Source: Lophium mytilinum
Taxonomy: Eukaryota > Ascomycota > Dothideomycetes > Mytilinidiales > Mytilinidiaceae
NCBI GenBank assembly: GCA_010093605.1
Contig: MU004184.1
Coordinates: 2,079,615-2,143,614, forward strand
Reading direction: 5' to 3'
DNA: 64,000 nt
The notes below the pieces were generated by a model, which ran no database searches, was not told the origin of the DNA, and worked only from the letters and a program-made list of their open reading frames with translations. How positions within the stretch are numbered: the first letter of the stretch is position 1; every line of letters starts with the position of its first letter. Shown here piece by piece: positions 24,963 through 36,082 of the stretch. The translations under genes and the position numbers were made by a program.

Positions 24963-25996
24963 CTTAGAATAGCCGTGTCGGACAGGGATCGCGCTTCTAG
25001 CCGATCTTTCGCTCTTCTGGAAGCCCTCCTTCATGCACTTAGCGACGCCTGGAGGTGCATGATTGGCCCAGCTGACTTATTGGATGAGGATTACTGGATG
25101 GACGGGGAGGAGACAAGAACAGGAGCAACAAGTGGAGTGTGATGGAGGGGAGCACTAGGCCAAATGTGTCGTCGGACTGCGTTAAAGCTCCGAATGATAG
25201 AGTGAGAGGCAGTAAGGCAAGGCAGGGTGAGGAAGCGCCTTCCGTAGATTAGAATATATATATAGGTAGAGTTTACTTTAAAAAGGTGTAGAAGGCCGCT
25301 TAAGTTAAGTACAAGACTATTAATTGATCAAGTCCATGACGGTGCTTAACGCAGATCTAGGATATCGACAACTGCCTGGACGGTCAGGTTCGCTGTATTA
25401 CTGGCTGGCGACGCCGCAGCGTGCATTCAGTTTCCCTCGGCTACCATGCAGCGCGTGGTGCAAAGATGCATGCCGCGTGCAGGTGCATGAAGCCAGGGAC
25501 TAGCTTGTCGACGGTGAAGGGCAGCAATTATTCTCCATTGAAACGCATACTCGGATTGATATTGCTCATGTTCATACGATTGGAGACGGCTGAACTGAAT
25601 CAAACCTCTTCAACATGCCTATTGGATAGTCTGGTGGTTGGGCTCGAGGTTTTGCAGCGTTTCGCGGCAACTGTCACTTCGCGGGACAACACAATCAGGT
25701 GTCAGCAAGACAGCCCTACAGCCCCAGCCTAGCATATTGGCTCGTAAATGCAGAGAAGCTTAAGCCACCCGAAAAAACAGTCTACCGGAACACGTCAACG
25801 GGCGCGAGGAGCAAGGTAGGCCTCCTGCCGCGCCCACTCATCTTCCCATAAAAGCCGGCGTCTACCCCAGTGCTCTAGCTTTCAGCTTACAAGTTTGAGC
25901 CCTCTTGTGATCGCTCAGCCTTGTTCTCAGCCACATCTTGCCGTCAAAGTTTTTTTGAAGTATGCTATACTGTTCAATATACTAGCCGACGCCAAT

Positions 25997-26707
25997 ATGA
26001 CTCCATATAGTTCCACCATGCAGGATGGAGTAAGCTCTACTGGTGAGAAAAGGTACGTACGGAAACATCTCGTAGAGACAATGTGTCAACATCCAACTAC
26101 GATGGCTCATAGCCTGGCTCTCGAGGCCGCCGTTACTATTGAGGTCGTGATTGTGACTTCTAGTCACGTGACGTGCACCTTCCATTTGCAACTTCCGCAG
26201 GTTGTTACGAAACTTGAAGCTGAGATCAAGGGCGGTCTTACTGTGGTCGTCGATTATCGTCGATAGACTAATACAGCTTTTCTCTATTCCTTCACTCTCA
26301 TCAGCCTTCCCAGCTCTAGGGTGCACTTGAAAGGTCTAGGAGACTTACTGACATGTCCCAGCCTCGACCAGCCAAAACCCTCCTCCACCTCCGCCGCCAC
26401 TACTCATCATCCCACCGAACCTGCACAACAGACTTTAGCCAACGGGGCTGACGCTATAGCCGAAGACTTGGATGCATACATGGCCAAGGCCAACGAAGCC
26501 GCCCCGAAGATAGATCTTACCCAGCCGTCTGCCTGCCCTTGCCACCACCACGTCTTGAACTATCAAGTTGGCGAGAATGGAACCTTGCATGTTCCTACGA
26601 GAGCTGGCTCTATCTCTGGACAACAACCTACAGCATCGAAGAAGTGTACGTGCGATCAAGCACTGGAGGCGGCGTATCGGAACTCTTGCAGCAACGCTCA
26701 AGGGTAG
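25997..26707 (+). CDS. Possible small protein, 133 aa (uncertain)
   Basis: Tentative two-exon model: 25997-26052 (MTPYSSTMQDGVSSTGEK) joined to 26362-26707 with a GTACGT donor and a CCCAG acceptor; phase fits. The second exon is the better supported part: an open frame with non-random composition (AEDLDAYMAKANEAAPKIDL) and a Cys/His-rich end (PSACPCHHHVLNYQVG, KKCTCDQALEAAYRNSC). The implied 309-bp intron is long for this window, so an extra exon or a later start (ATG at 26480) is possible. No domain recognised. A TATA-like motif lies ~150 bp upstream. Function unknown. Confidence 0.35.
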
Positions 26708-27286
26708 CCCCAGCTTCGGTTCGTACACTAGGAGGATACTGCTTGGACGGAGTTTGTCTTGGATATGTGTATGACTGGCGCTGGGTTGGCAGGCGTTAAC
26801 GATACCGTTGTCAAGCTGAAGGGAAAGCTTAGCGAAAGGAGTTGTGGTTTGAGGAAGGCGTTGGATTTCTTAGGCAAGGTCTGGATGTTATGTAGTTGAT
26901 CGTATAAGTTCTGTATATCCATACCTATTTTATCCATTCATTAGCATAAGTCTTGAAGCGAGAGCGACACCAAAGCACAAAAAGAACTCACCAACCAACC
27001 AACCATCCCGATACAGCCTACGCGAAATATCATGCAAGTAACCGCAAAAACCTCCGCATTCCTCCTTTGTCCCACCCCACAGGCCCACAAGCTCCCGGCT
27101 CCACATTCCACACACCACCTCCGCAAACGTCATCCCAAAACATCAAACACCTGATCCCACCCGCTTTGTCCACAGCACACCTATATCTCCAACTCAGACA
27201 TTACCCACTCTACCACGCAGCAACCTCGAAACCTACCCACAGACTAAACCCACGACCGCATCCCCGGATCCCAAGTCTCGCCAGCG
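26708..27286. other. Intergenic region
   Basis: 579 bp. The second half is strongly pyrimidine- and CA-rich, typical of a fungal promoter/leader before the MARVEL-like gene. No gene seen. Confidence 0.45.
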
Positions 27287-28283
27287 ATGTACAAGCTCAA
27301 AGGCGGCACAGTGCCCCTCCCACGCTGGATCCTTGTCTTCCGCCTCCTCCAACTCATCTTCGCCGTCTTAATCATCGCGTTGACGAGCTACTCCATCTCG
27401 ATCAACAAAGGCGGTCCCGTACGCGCATCCCTCTCCACCTCCATCCAGCTGCCCACTAACACCCCCACAGCTCCGCCCCGGCATTATCGCCGTGCTCATA
27501 ATCGCCATCTTAACCGTCTTCCCAATCCTAGCCTTCATCGCCCCCCTGCACATCGCGCAACGCCGCATCTACGACCCCCGCATCGCGCTGATCGGAGACG
27601 GCATCGCAACGTTGTGGTGGTTGGGCGCGTTTGCGGCGCTGGCGGTGTATCAGCGGATTTTCCATAGCTACGCGTACGATTACGATAACAACTTTAAGCG
27701 GGACGAGAGGGCGCTGGAGGAGCGAGCTCTTTACTATGCCGGATGGAGGTGTGATGGGGGACGCTGTCGGCGGGCGTGGAGAACGGGGACGGCGGCGACG
27801 GTGTTTGCGGCGATTGAGTTGTGAGTTTTTCTTTTTGGCTAGGGCTGGTCGGGACTAATGCAGTGTTGTAGTCTGCTCTTCCTCTTGACGACTGTGCTCT
27901 TCCTCTACTACTACCACGCCCACATGGCCGGAGTTTCCGTATTGGGAGTATCCAGACACCACAAGGGCGGCCTTGAGGCTGGGGCAGTTGGAGCGGGGGT
28001 TGGTGCTGGAGCTGGTGCGCATCATGAGAGCCACGCTATGAACGAAATGCCTGCGAATACCGGCCCAACAGGCGTCGGTGCTGGCAATAGTGTGGGTGGT
28101 CACCACAACGGCGGATCTATCGGTCACCACAATGGCCAATCCGTGGGCCAACATAACGGCCCAAGTGGTCCGGGGATGAATGGCGGTACTGGTGTCGTCG
28201 GGAATGCTGGAGACTATGGGGGACATAATGACATACCGCACCCGGATCGCCCGCCGCGTGAGGGCGCGTATGGCGGGATGTAG
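27287..28283 (+). CDS. MARVEL-like four-helix membrane protein
   Basis: Exons 27287-27418, 27471-27820 and 27872-28283 encode 297 residues; introns are 52 and 51 bp. Four hydrophobic helices are evident: about 15-38 (WILVFRLLQLIFAVLIIALT), 47-70 (GIIAVLIIAILTVFPILAFI), 85-108 (IGDGIATLWWLGAFAALAVY) and 150-172 (FLLFLLTTVLFLYYYH). A loop between helices 3 and 4 carries paired cysteines (CDGGRCRRAW). The pattern fits fungal MARVEL/non-classical export-type proteins of the plasma membrane, though I cannot prove the family. The cytosolic tail is Gly/His/Asn-rich with imperfect repeats (GGHHNGGSIGHHNGQSVGQH), probably disordered. The start is the first ATG, directly before helix 1. Confidence 0.83.
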
Positions 28284-28815
28284 GAGTGAGTAGGAAAGAG
28301 TTTTCCAGGTTGAAGACTGCGAACTTTATGAGAAAGGGTTTTGAGAGGGTCATGATGAAGAAGTATTGCTCAAAGTAGCTTTTGAGGTTTTAGTCTATGA
28401 TAATATCCCCTTCAAGAACAGTACGGGGTTTTGTTCAAGTCGATGACTAGAGGAAGAACGAAAAAGGATAATTGAGAGTATGAGAATTGGAGAATTGCCA
28501 TTTTGGGGCGACGACTAGGGGACACTCGAAACTGGCTATATTTATGTGATTGGAACGGCAGTTATCACGTGATATCCACGTGCATATTGGAAATTGCCAG
28601 CCTTGGAGCAGCAATCAATACCCTGAAGCGCTAGAGAGGACGAGCCTGGACTTTTATGTCATGTAGGGATCCTTGAGCTTCAGTGCTTACCTTCAGGGCT
28701 GAGAGTTAATAGGCCATGCTAAACATATGTAGCTGATAAATTACGACTGAGTTTTTTTCGGCCTATTTGGATAGCCGCAAGTGCCGAAACAAGTCCTGAG
28801 AGCCGCTTGAAGATG
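28284..28815. other. Intergenic region upstream of tRNA-like array
   Basis: 532 bp, AT-rich, no gene recognised. Confidence 0.45.
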
Positions 28816-28938
28816 CCCAGCGCCAGGAATGCGACACTGGGCCTTCAAACGTACGATAGCTTGAAGAAATTTGATACCAAAGGTAGGTTTGGGCGACATT
28901 GCAGGCTCACCACATCGGAGCCACTAAACTACACCGGG
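28816..28938 (-). repeat. tRNA-like unit A (degenerate)
   Basis: Read on the minus strand, the unit starts CCCGGTGTAGTTTAGTGGCT and ends TGTCGCATTCCTGGCGCTGGG. The terminal heptamers (CCCGGTG and CGCTGGG) can pair over 7 bp including two G-T pairs, like an acceptor stem. A-box-like and B-box-like motifs are present, but the B box is damaged and no T-run follows. The interior (~75 nt) does not form an anticodon arm; it begins GTGAGC after the D-arm-like part. Most degenerate of the three units. Confidence 0.5.
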
Positions 28939-28983
28939 TTACAAAGCGCAGAGAACGGATCTCTGCAAAGAGCAAAAATCAAG

Positions 28984-29117
28984 TCCGGCGCCAGGATTCG
29001 AACACTGGGTCTTGGGATTCCAGTTGGCATAACTGTCCCTTCGTAAGGGCTTAGCGTGTGGTCGCGAGGGGTTATGACTGCTGCCTTACCATATTATAGC
29101 CACTAAACCACACCGGA
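28984..29117 (-). repeat. tRNA-like unit B with Pol III-like terminator
   Basis: On the minus strand it starts TCCGGTGTGGTTTAGTGGCT and ends with B-box-like GTTCGAATCC followed by TGGCGCCGGA. The end heptamers TCCGGTG and CGCCGGA pair over 7 bp. Five T residues follow the 3' end on the minus strand (A-run 28974-28978), as in a Pol III terminator. The ~90-nt interior is far too long for a normal tRNA and contains GTAAGG just after the D-arm-like section and a hairpin CCCTTACGAAGGG. Could be a tRNA gene with insertions, a tRNA-derived repeat or a pseudogene. Confidence 0.55.
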
Positions 29118-29168
29118 TTTAAGTTTGCTAGGAATAAATCACCACAAGACAGTTAGTTAAAAAAAGTG

Positions 29169-29344
29169 TCCGGCGCCGGGAATCGACTGTTTTGTTAGAG
29201 AAAGGTACACAGACGGCGGAAGGACTCTTACACTCCGGGTCTCCCTCTTGAAGGGAGCTGCCCGCTGTGTTAGTCTTTGTGCAGCTATTGATTGTTGTTG
29301 CCTCCGGATGGACTTACGGAATTATGCCACTAAACCACACCGGA
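29169..29344 (-). repeat. tRNA-like unit C with two intron-like inserts
   Basis: Minus strand: 5' TCCGGTGTGGTTTAGTGGCA, 3' TCGATTCCCGGCGCCGGA, acceptor-like heptamers pairing 7/7, and seven T after the 3' end (A-run 29159-29165). A 5-bp stem/7-nt loop resembling an anticodon arm is present inside (CTCCC TTCAAGA GGGAG, formal anticodon CAA), followed by ACCCGG, half of a T stem. Two inserts separate these parts. One runs from GTAAGTCC to GGGCAG with GACTAAC near its end; the other starts GTGTAAGAG and ends AACAG with CTCTAAC. Both look like fungal spliceosomal introns. Amino-acid identity is not assignable. Confidence 0.55.
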
Positions 29345-30435
29345 TTCCGCTGCGTGAAGAATAAATGGATACTTGAGTAGAGATTGTGCTTACTGGTCTG
29401 CTTGTCGGTGGAAGCAGATGATTCAGGATTGTACGTGCAGTACTGAGGCGAAGGGCTATTGATAATGAGCTCGACAGCAGGAGGCGTTCGTGTGTGGGGA
29501 CACACGTACCAGGTAATCACACCAAAGAGATTCCAATTCATGTGTAGGTGGAGGTGAGAAGGATACCGTGTCATATAGAAATGTGTAGACTCTGGCAAGA
29601 ATCATGAAGGGTTGAGAGCTGAGTTCGAGTTAAGCATCCGGATCACTCAGCGTGCAAAGAACTGGCGATGCTTCGAAGATGCGTGGCAACGGCTGTCAAG
29701 TGACGGATGCAAGGCGGAAAAAGTAAGGATGGTGGACCGTGGCAGTCTGCAGGATGGAAGTGTTCTGATTTGTGAGGGACCAATCTACTGCCGGGGGAAA
29801 CGGAGAACCCCTGCGGCGGTTGGTGAATGTCTCTGCAACTACTCCCATCCGCCATTGGCATTATTGGCAGAGTGACGATTAGTGGCGTGCGTCGAGACCG
29901 TTAAGAGCGACGCAGCCATCACCTCAGAGTAGCCTTTGCCAGCGCCATCGCCTTCGCCTTCTTCTGCCGCTGTTTCGAAATGGAGCATCTTTGAAGGCCA
30001 GAACGATCGACCTCGGGGTTGATATGTAGAATGGCGGAGGGCAGAGATTGGACGCGGCACAGAGCGGGCGCCTTATCTGTGAAGGATGGCATCGCATCCC
30101 CACACTGGCCAGGGTCTGTTGGAACGACTCCGACGTCGACCCTCCACGCCCTTTTCTTAGGGCTCCTCCAGCATGCGCCAAGGCAGTCGTTACGCTACTG
30201 CACTTAGAGAGCGTATGTGCAATCCGGTCCTCTTCAGTTGCACCCCGCCGCAACCCTCACCAGCCACCACGACGCCTGCAAGTCTTCAGCTCGTAGTAAC
30301 ATGCCGTAGTATTTAGCTACGCAGCTACGCGCCTGTGACTCCAAGCCCTACGAACCGCCCTATATCTATCCCGTCCGCCCGAACGTCGGGATTCCTAGAG
30401 GTATGCCGATACTGGACGCCTGGTAGCCTCGCAGA
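29345..30435. other. Intergenic region
   Basis: 1.09 kb. Short frames on both strands (about 29610-30300) have no domain support. Presumably includes the promoter of the next regulator. Confidence 0.45.
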
Positions 30436-33170
30436 ATGCCTCGACCGAAGAAACCCGGCGCTGCTGAGCCCAAAAAGCGTTCGCGCAATGGCTGCTGGTA
30501 TAGACCCTGCGCGCGGGACGCTCGCCCCCATTTATAAATTAAGGGACCAGTCTGACGTTGCTTATAGGCCCTGCAAGGCACGGAAGGTGAAATGGTAAAC
30601 TTCCCATATTGTATTACCCCGCCCAATATCATAGTAACCCTCTCCCAGTGGCGAGGAGAAGCCGCGCTGTCTCAATTGCGAGCGTCAGGGCGAAGCTTGC
30701 GACTATAGCATCCGTCTCAATTGGAATGGCCGCTCAAAGAAGAGCGCAGACACTTCGGGGTCTGAAACTCCCCAGAGTGGCACCAGTAGCCCGTATACCT
30801 CGACCTTCTCCCAATCCGACATCTTCGCGCCGCCCGCGTATACCCATACCCATACCCCTTCGCCCGTATCTGGGCCACCTCCGCATATCTTCCACCATGC
30901 GAGAGGACATTCGAATACATCTGCGCCCAGCCCCGAGGTCTCCATGATTGATCCAGAGTTGATGAGGATCAGTCAGAGCCAGACACAACCCATCATGGCT
31001 GCGTACGACACGTTGGAGATGCCGAGACGAGGGAACCCGACCTCTGCACCCATTGACAATCGTCTTCAGCAAGTGCAGTATCGAGGTAACATAGACTACC
31101 CGTCACCTACTGCCTCGAGTTTTGATGGCGGGAGTTATGGAGGAGGCTACATGTCTAGCGGGACTATTGACTCGCCCGCTTCTCCTCCTGCAATGCCACC
31201 CCCTGGGCGAAATATGTTCTCGCACGACTCGGCGACTGGTGGGGCTAGGCCTTACCCAGAGATGTCTGAACTGTCTGGACACCAAGCTAAGCGCCAGAAA
31301 CGAAGCCATTCTAGGGACTCTCCAAATGTACTCCCCGGGCCTGGAAAGCAGGATAGTAGATGGGAGAAGGGAAGCGGGACTCTGTCTGTTGCAGACGCAT
31401 TTTCGCCGAATTCAGGTCCGCTTACCCCTTACAGCCCATTTCAGGGTAATCCTTTGACGCCCGTTTCTTCAGTCGCCTCGGAAGACAGCGGCATGCGTAA
31501 TGGCCCTGGCCCTACTACTAGCCCGTACCCTCCACCGGATCTTCGTCGACTTTCCGTCAACTCTCTGCTCACTGGCCCTCCGGGTGATAATCCGTCTGGA
31601 TGGAATACCGACGTGCATGGCAGACATTATCCAGTTGCCGACTCAAGCACAACTACATATGGATACGATGTTGGAAATCCTGACCTAGATACTCTGAAGA
31701 ACGACGATTTGAATGCTATCGCTGTATTCAGTCCTCCTGTTGGTAGTGCCGGGTTTGCAACCGACAGTCAATTCGATTCGCAAACCGAGAACGGCTTTGG
31801 CGACCGATCTAAAGATATCGCGTTCGAAAAAGGGGGATACTATGCAAAACCAGTTCCTATAAAAATCTCGAGATCACTGGAGCCACTTCCAAGGCTCTTG
31901 CACGACAATCCAATGAACCTCCTATACTTTCATCATTTCCTGAACCACACAGCTAGGATATTAGTCCCGCATGATTGCGAGCAAAATCCTTTCAGGAGCA
32001 TTCTCCCACGTAGTGAGTTAGACTCCTTCAATGAGTAATCCCTAGCTGACCCGAACAGTGGCTGTCCAAAACGAGACCGTTCTCTGCTTGCTGTTAGCCT
32101 TTTCTGCGAGCCATCGCGCGCGTCTCTTAAATCATCCCGAGCCAGCTAATCGAATAGCCGTCTGGGTGCAGGATGTGTTTCCCAAGCTCCGACAGGATCT
32201 AAATAGCAACAACGAAATCTCCAATGCCACACTTACTACAGCCATCATGCTTGCATCTTTGGAGATAATCTCACCAAACACCTTCGAAGTTCCAATATCC
32301 TGGCAGAACCACCTCACCGTCGCTCGCCAAATGATCATTGCTCGTGGAGGGCCAAAGACTGTGCAGCGTAGCGACCCAACAGCCTCGTTCTTAGGACGTT
32401 GGTTTGCGTATCTCGATGTCCTCGGCAGTCTAAGCGGTGGCAAGAACGACCTTCCCCTGGATTCGTCTTACTGGTCCGACGACGACTACGATACAGACGA
32501 AGACTATCAAATCGACTGCTTGCTTGGATTTACGAGTCGCTGTATTGGTATTCTCGCGAGGATTGCCGAACTTGCAAAGCAGTGTGAGAAGATCCGTTTT
32601 GACGAAGATGGCAACGTCCGAGAAGGGTGGAAGCCTACCCCCGAGATCCTTGAAAAGGCCGACAAGATCAAGGAAGACCTAGCAGAGGGCCGCGATCACG
32701 TGTACAAGGGCTGCAATCATCGAAGCGCGGATAACTCCGAGAGCGAAGCTGGTTGGGACGCTCTGGAGATTTACGCAACGAATGAAGCTTTCCACTGGGC
32801 TGGACTGATCCACCTCTGTCGCAGAGTGTTGGGGAAGCCGGCAACTGATCCAGACGTCCAGAATGCCATACGAGAGATCGTTGGAAATCTGTATAAGGTC
32901 CGTCGCGGAAGCACGGCTGAAGCGTGTCTCCTGTTCCCGATGTTCACCGCGGGCTGCGATGCCATCGACGCAACCCAGAGGAACAAGATCATGGAGAGAT
33001 TGAAGAGCGTGGAGGGATTTGGAATGACTCAGGTATGTTGCGAAGATTACCGTCGCAAAGGGGAATGACTAACGAGGTTCTAGATCCACAAAGCACGACA
33101 ACTTATGCAAAAGGTCTGGGACACTGGAAAGCCGTGGGAAACGTTGGTGTATGGAGAGTTTTTGGGTTGA
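30436..33170 (+). CDS. Zn2Cys6 regulator, Fungal_trans_2 type
   Basis: Exons 30436-30497, 30568-30594, 30649-32012, 32059-33032 and 33084-33170 give 837 residues. The DNA-binding head is assembled from three exons: MPRPKKPGAAEPKKRSRNGC, then WPCKARKVKCGEEKPRCLNC. Cysteines are C20, C23, C30, C37, C40 and C47; introns fall inside the codons for W21 and C30. A long Ser/Pro-rich linker follows (residues ~65-440), with a basic patch (HQAKRQKRSHSRD). From ~445 the sequence matches the Fungal_trans_2 (Arg81/Uga3-like) domain: NPMNLLYFHHFLNHTARILV, and across the next join LPRMAVQNETVLCLLLAFSA. Such proteins regulate amino-acid, nitrogen and other metabolic genes in the nucleus; the specific role is unknown. 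The second exon is only 27 bp. Confidence 0.9.
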
Positions 33171-33742
33171 TTTTCGGTGTTTTGTTTGCTTGTCTGATGT
33201 GTACATGATTTTCTTTACATGTTGATGATTCCCATATAGATCAGCTTGACGGCAGCCTTTGCGATCGAGCGTGTTCGATGCAGCTGTTACAAAAATTAGC
33301 GCCTCTTATTGTACATTTTGCCTGTCTCAAGTCGGCGGCGAAATTGGAGCTACTTTCTAGCAAACTTACGAGCTTCACACCGCCAGCCTAATCTGGGAAT
33401 TTTCTAAATGCCATGAATGCGTGATAGGAACTACGGCGTGGTAAGAAGAGGCTACCACATCAACTCACGTGCCTAACTTTTGCAAGACTTAGAGTGATAT
33501 TTTCTCTCAACACACTGAACATTGCATAAAATTTGATGAACGGTATATAACATGAGACGTAATAACAATCTCTCGTGCCCCCTAAAATTACATTTCTTGA
33601 ATGATGTGAGGTCAGGCCTGTCAGGGATGTCGCGTGCCAAGACTTTAAATCCGCAAGACGTCAGGCCCCAATCCACGGTTCCGTAAATCATCCACCACGT
33701 CTCCTCCACCACGAACAACCAAACCACACATCTCCACTCACC
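33171..33742. other. Intergenic region
   Basis: 572 bp holding the 3' flank of the regulator and the PAM17 promoter. No gene seen. Confidence 0.5.
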
Positions 33743-34588
33743 ATGCTCACAACAACAACGCTCCGCTCCACGCGGGTCGTGATCCCGCGCCTGCAGTCCT
33801 CCGCCTTCGGTCCTTGCACCTCAGCTCCATACTCGACGACACCATGCTCCACCTCCTCGAAATCGCAATCCCAGCGCTCAGCACGCCGTCCAGCCCTCCA
33901 CAAGCCCTCCATCGTCTTCCCCACCCGCTGCCTCTCCGCGCGCAACGCCTCGACCGCGACCGCCCCGTCCACCTCCCCCTCGTCCCCGCAGGAGCCCCTC
34001 ACAGAAACCCTTACCTGGAACCGGTTCCTCCACCTGCGCAAAATCCGCCGTCGCATCTCGCTAGTGTCGTCGATGGTCAGCGCGATCGGCTTCACAGGCG
34101 TAGGGATCGTCACGCTGACAGAGCGCGATCTCGATTCGTGGGGCGCGGCGGCGCTGGGCGCAGATCCGATGATTGTGCTAGGGTTGGGGACGGTGGGGTT
34201 CGCGGGGGTGGGGTGGTTGCTGGGGCCGTTCTTTGGGAATGCGGTGTTCAATGCTTGGTATAGGAGCGTGAGGGGGCAGATGGAGGTTGTGAGTCTAACC
34301 CCGTTTTTTTTATGTCCCAGGCCTGAGGCCGTGTTGTATGATATGGCTTTGGGACTGGGAAGCGCATCTGGAGAGGAGTCAAATGCTAATATGTTTGGTG
34401 TGTTATAGAAAGAGCGAGCGTTCTACGCGCGAATCAAAAAACACCGCGTCGACCCCACAGCCTCCTCCCTCTCGAATCCGGTTCCGGACTACTACGGCGA
34501 AAAGATCGGCAGCGTGGCGGGCTACAGGCGGTGGTTGAAGGACCAGCGGGCGTTCAATCTGAAGCGTGGGAGCTTCCCCAAGGAGTAA
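33743..34588 (+). CDS. PAM17: Pam17, TIM23 import-motor subunit
   Basis: Exons 33743-34288 and 34409-34588, 241 residues; the 120-bp intron (GTGAGT...TTATAG) is phase 0. The N-terminal ~90 residues are rich in Ser, Thr, Arg and Ala with almost no acids, as in a matrix-targeting presequence. The family core begins TWNRFLHLRKIRRRISLVSS. Two hydrophobic helices follow: about 113-130 (MVSAIGFTGVGIVTL) and 142-168 (PMIVLGLGTVGFAGVGWLLG). The C-terminus RIKKHRVDPTASSLSNPVPD, then YYGEKIGSVAGYRRWLKDQR, is diagnostic for Pam17, which organises the Pam16-Pam18 module of the presequence translocase motor at the inner mitochondrial membrane. Confidence 0.95.
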
Positions 34589-35634
34589 AGGGAGCGCGTT
34601 ATATTGGGTGGGATCTTTTGGGACGGTTGGGAGCGGACAACACAGGTGGTGCGAAAGCGAGAATTCCTTCCTCTGTGTATTACTTTCGGTTTTGGGCGCA
34701 TCGATTTTGTACGCTTGGAACTTCACCTTAGCTCCCAACTCGATATATAGGCGGAGTACGGATTGAGGGAATTGCATTGGAAAAAGTTCTTGAAACCAAC
34801 TCTAATGCGATCTTGAGAGTGGACGGATGTTAATCACGGTCCTCCCTTGAAATCTGGAGTCTGTAAATTGACTACCTTTGACCTGCGAGGCGATCCCCGC
34901 TACGTTGTGCGAGCTAGAAAAACTGCAGCCTGATATATGGTGTGGTAAACTTCCATTTTCCTCCAGAATTTCTACGTCCACTCGAAGCTCCTCAGACAGC
35001 GTCAAACAACTGCAAAAAGGAGCTCAAACCTCAGTGTAAATCACAACGTCAAACTCATACTATCACGTTCTAATTTGCATACATTGAAGCACCTAAGCCA
35101 GTGTGTAAAGAGGTGTCAATAGCGCGAAGTCTTGGCACACGTGTTTTCGTAAATAGGGTGTGAATGATTAGTCGCGTCAACTACCCGCTGGTGGCGTTCC
35201 GATTCCCGTTCGATACGGATCACTAAGATCATGGCGGCCTCAGTTCTCAAGATGGATTAGGCTGTTGTCCCTTTAATGATTAACCCCAATCCCATCTCCT
35301 CCACAGGCATCTGATGTCACGTTTCCTGTATAAAGCATCGTCAACGTGATGACTCAGAGGTCTGGTTCTCCGGAGCACGATGAGATTCGAGACGAGGCAT
35401 GTAGGAGGATGAGAGCCTATGAATGAGTAGTCTGTGTAACGCGGGCGTTCGACTATTGGGAGAATGAAACTAGAATGTGATATGTCGAATACTGAAGGAG
35501 AACAAATGATGAATAGGTGTGCCTATTGGATATATATACCACTGCCTTTCGCTCCTAATAGCTTCGCTTCTGTCTCTCATCCCACTATCCATAATCGCTG
35601 TAAGAAGTTTGGAGATACATTCACACCACCCATC
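34589..35634. promoter_or_regulatory. Intergenic region with TATA box
   Basis: 1.05 kb without a gene. A clear TATA element (TATATATACC) lies at about 35530, some 105 bp before the next start codon, supporting transcription to the right. Confidence 0.5.
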
Positions 35635-36072
35635 ATGACAACTTCCAATGATTCTCTGCAACCTCTCGCGACAACCCTCCCTCCGCTCATCATAGCTCTA
35701 TCTTCCCACCCCGCTTTCCCCGCCCAGTACCTCTCCACATCTGGGAAAGCTTATTATGTGTGGAACTTCGTGATACGCACGAAGGCGCTCCTCGAATCCT
35801 TACTCAACGGAACTACACCTCCCGACACAGGACGGGTGACCCGCCACATTACCGCAAACATGGCACCGGGGGGCATGACTGCGGAGCAGAAAGACAAGGT
35901 CAGAAAGGACGTTGTGATCAGATGTGGGTTGATTAACTGGATCATCCAAGATGCGACTGGAGCGGGCGGTGAGATGGGTCCTGATGTGGACTTGGGGGAT
36001 GAGGTGAAGAGGGCGAGTGAGGCAGTTGTGGGGTGCTGCTATAAGGAGGACGAAGGAGCGCCGAGGAGATGA
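35635..36072 (+). CDS. Hypothetical protein, 145 aa
   Basis: Single exon. The frame extends upstream to 35464, but the ATG at 35635 (MTTSNDSLQPLATTLPPLII) is preferred because the TATA box at ~35530 puts the transcript start just before it. The protein is mostly helical and soluble, with no signal peptide or membrane segment (AYYVWNFVIRTKALLESLLN; MTAEQKDKVRKDVVIRCGLI). The acidic C-terminus ends in a basic tail (GAPRR). No domain recognised. The stop lies only 10 bp from the stop of the convergent IMPACT-domain gene, so the 3' ends of the two transcripts must overlap. Confidence 0.65.
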   Translation: MTTSNDSLQPLATTLPPLIIALSSHPAFPAQYLSTSGKAYYVWNFVIRTKALLESLLNGTTPPDTGRVTRHITANMAPGGMTAEQKDKVRKDVVIRCGLINWIIQDATGAGGEMGPDVDLGDEVKRASEAVVGCCYKEDEGAPRR

Positions 36073-36082
36073 AGACTGGGAT

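Larger units (their letters stand above)
24343..25996. other. Gene-poor intergenic stretch with decayed repeats
   Basis: 1.65 kb without a supportable gene. It contains two small tandem duplications (listed separately) and an AT-rich block at about 25245-25330 with an (AT)n run. A TATA-like CATAAAAG at about 25849 precedes the next model by ~150 bp. Confidence 0.5.

Noticed and set aside
28080-28160. Gly/His/Asn repeats in the MARVEL-like gene as a CRISPR-like or minisatellite array
   Set aside because: The repeats are short, imperfect, in frame and explained by a low-complexity protein tail.
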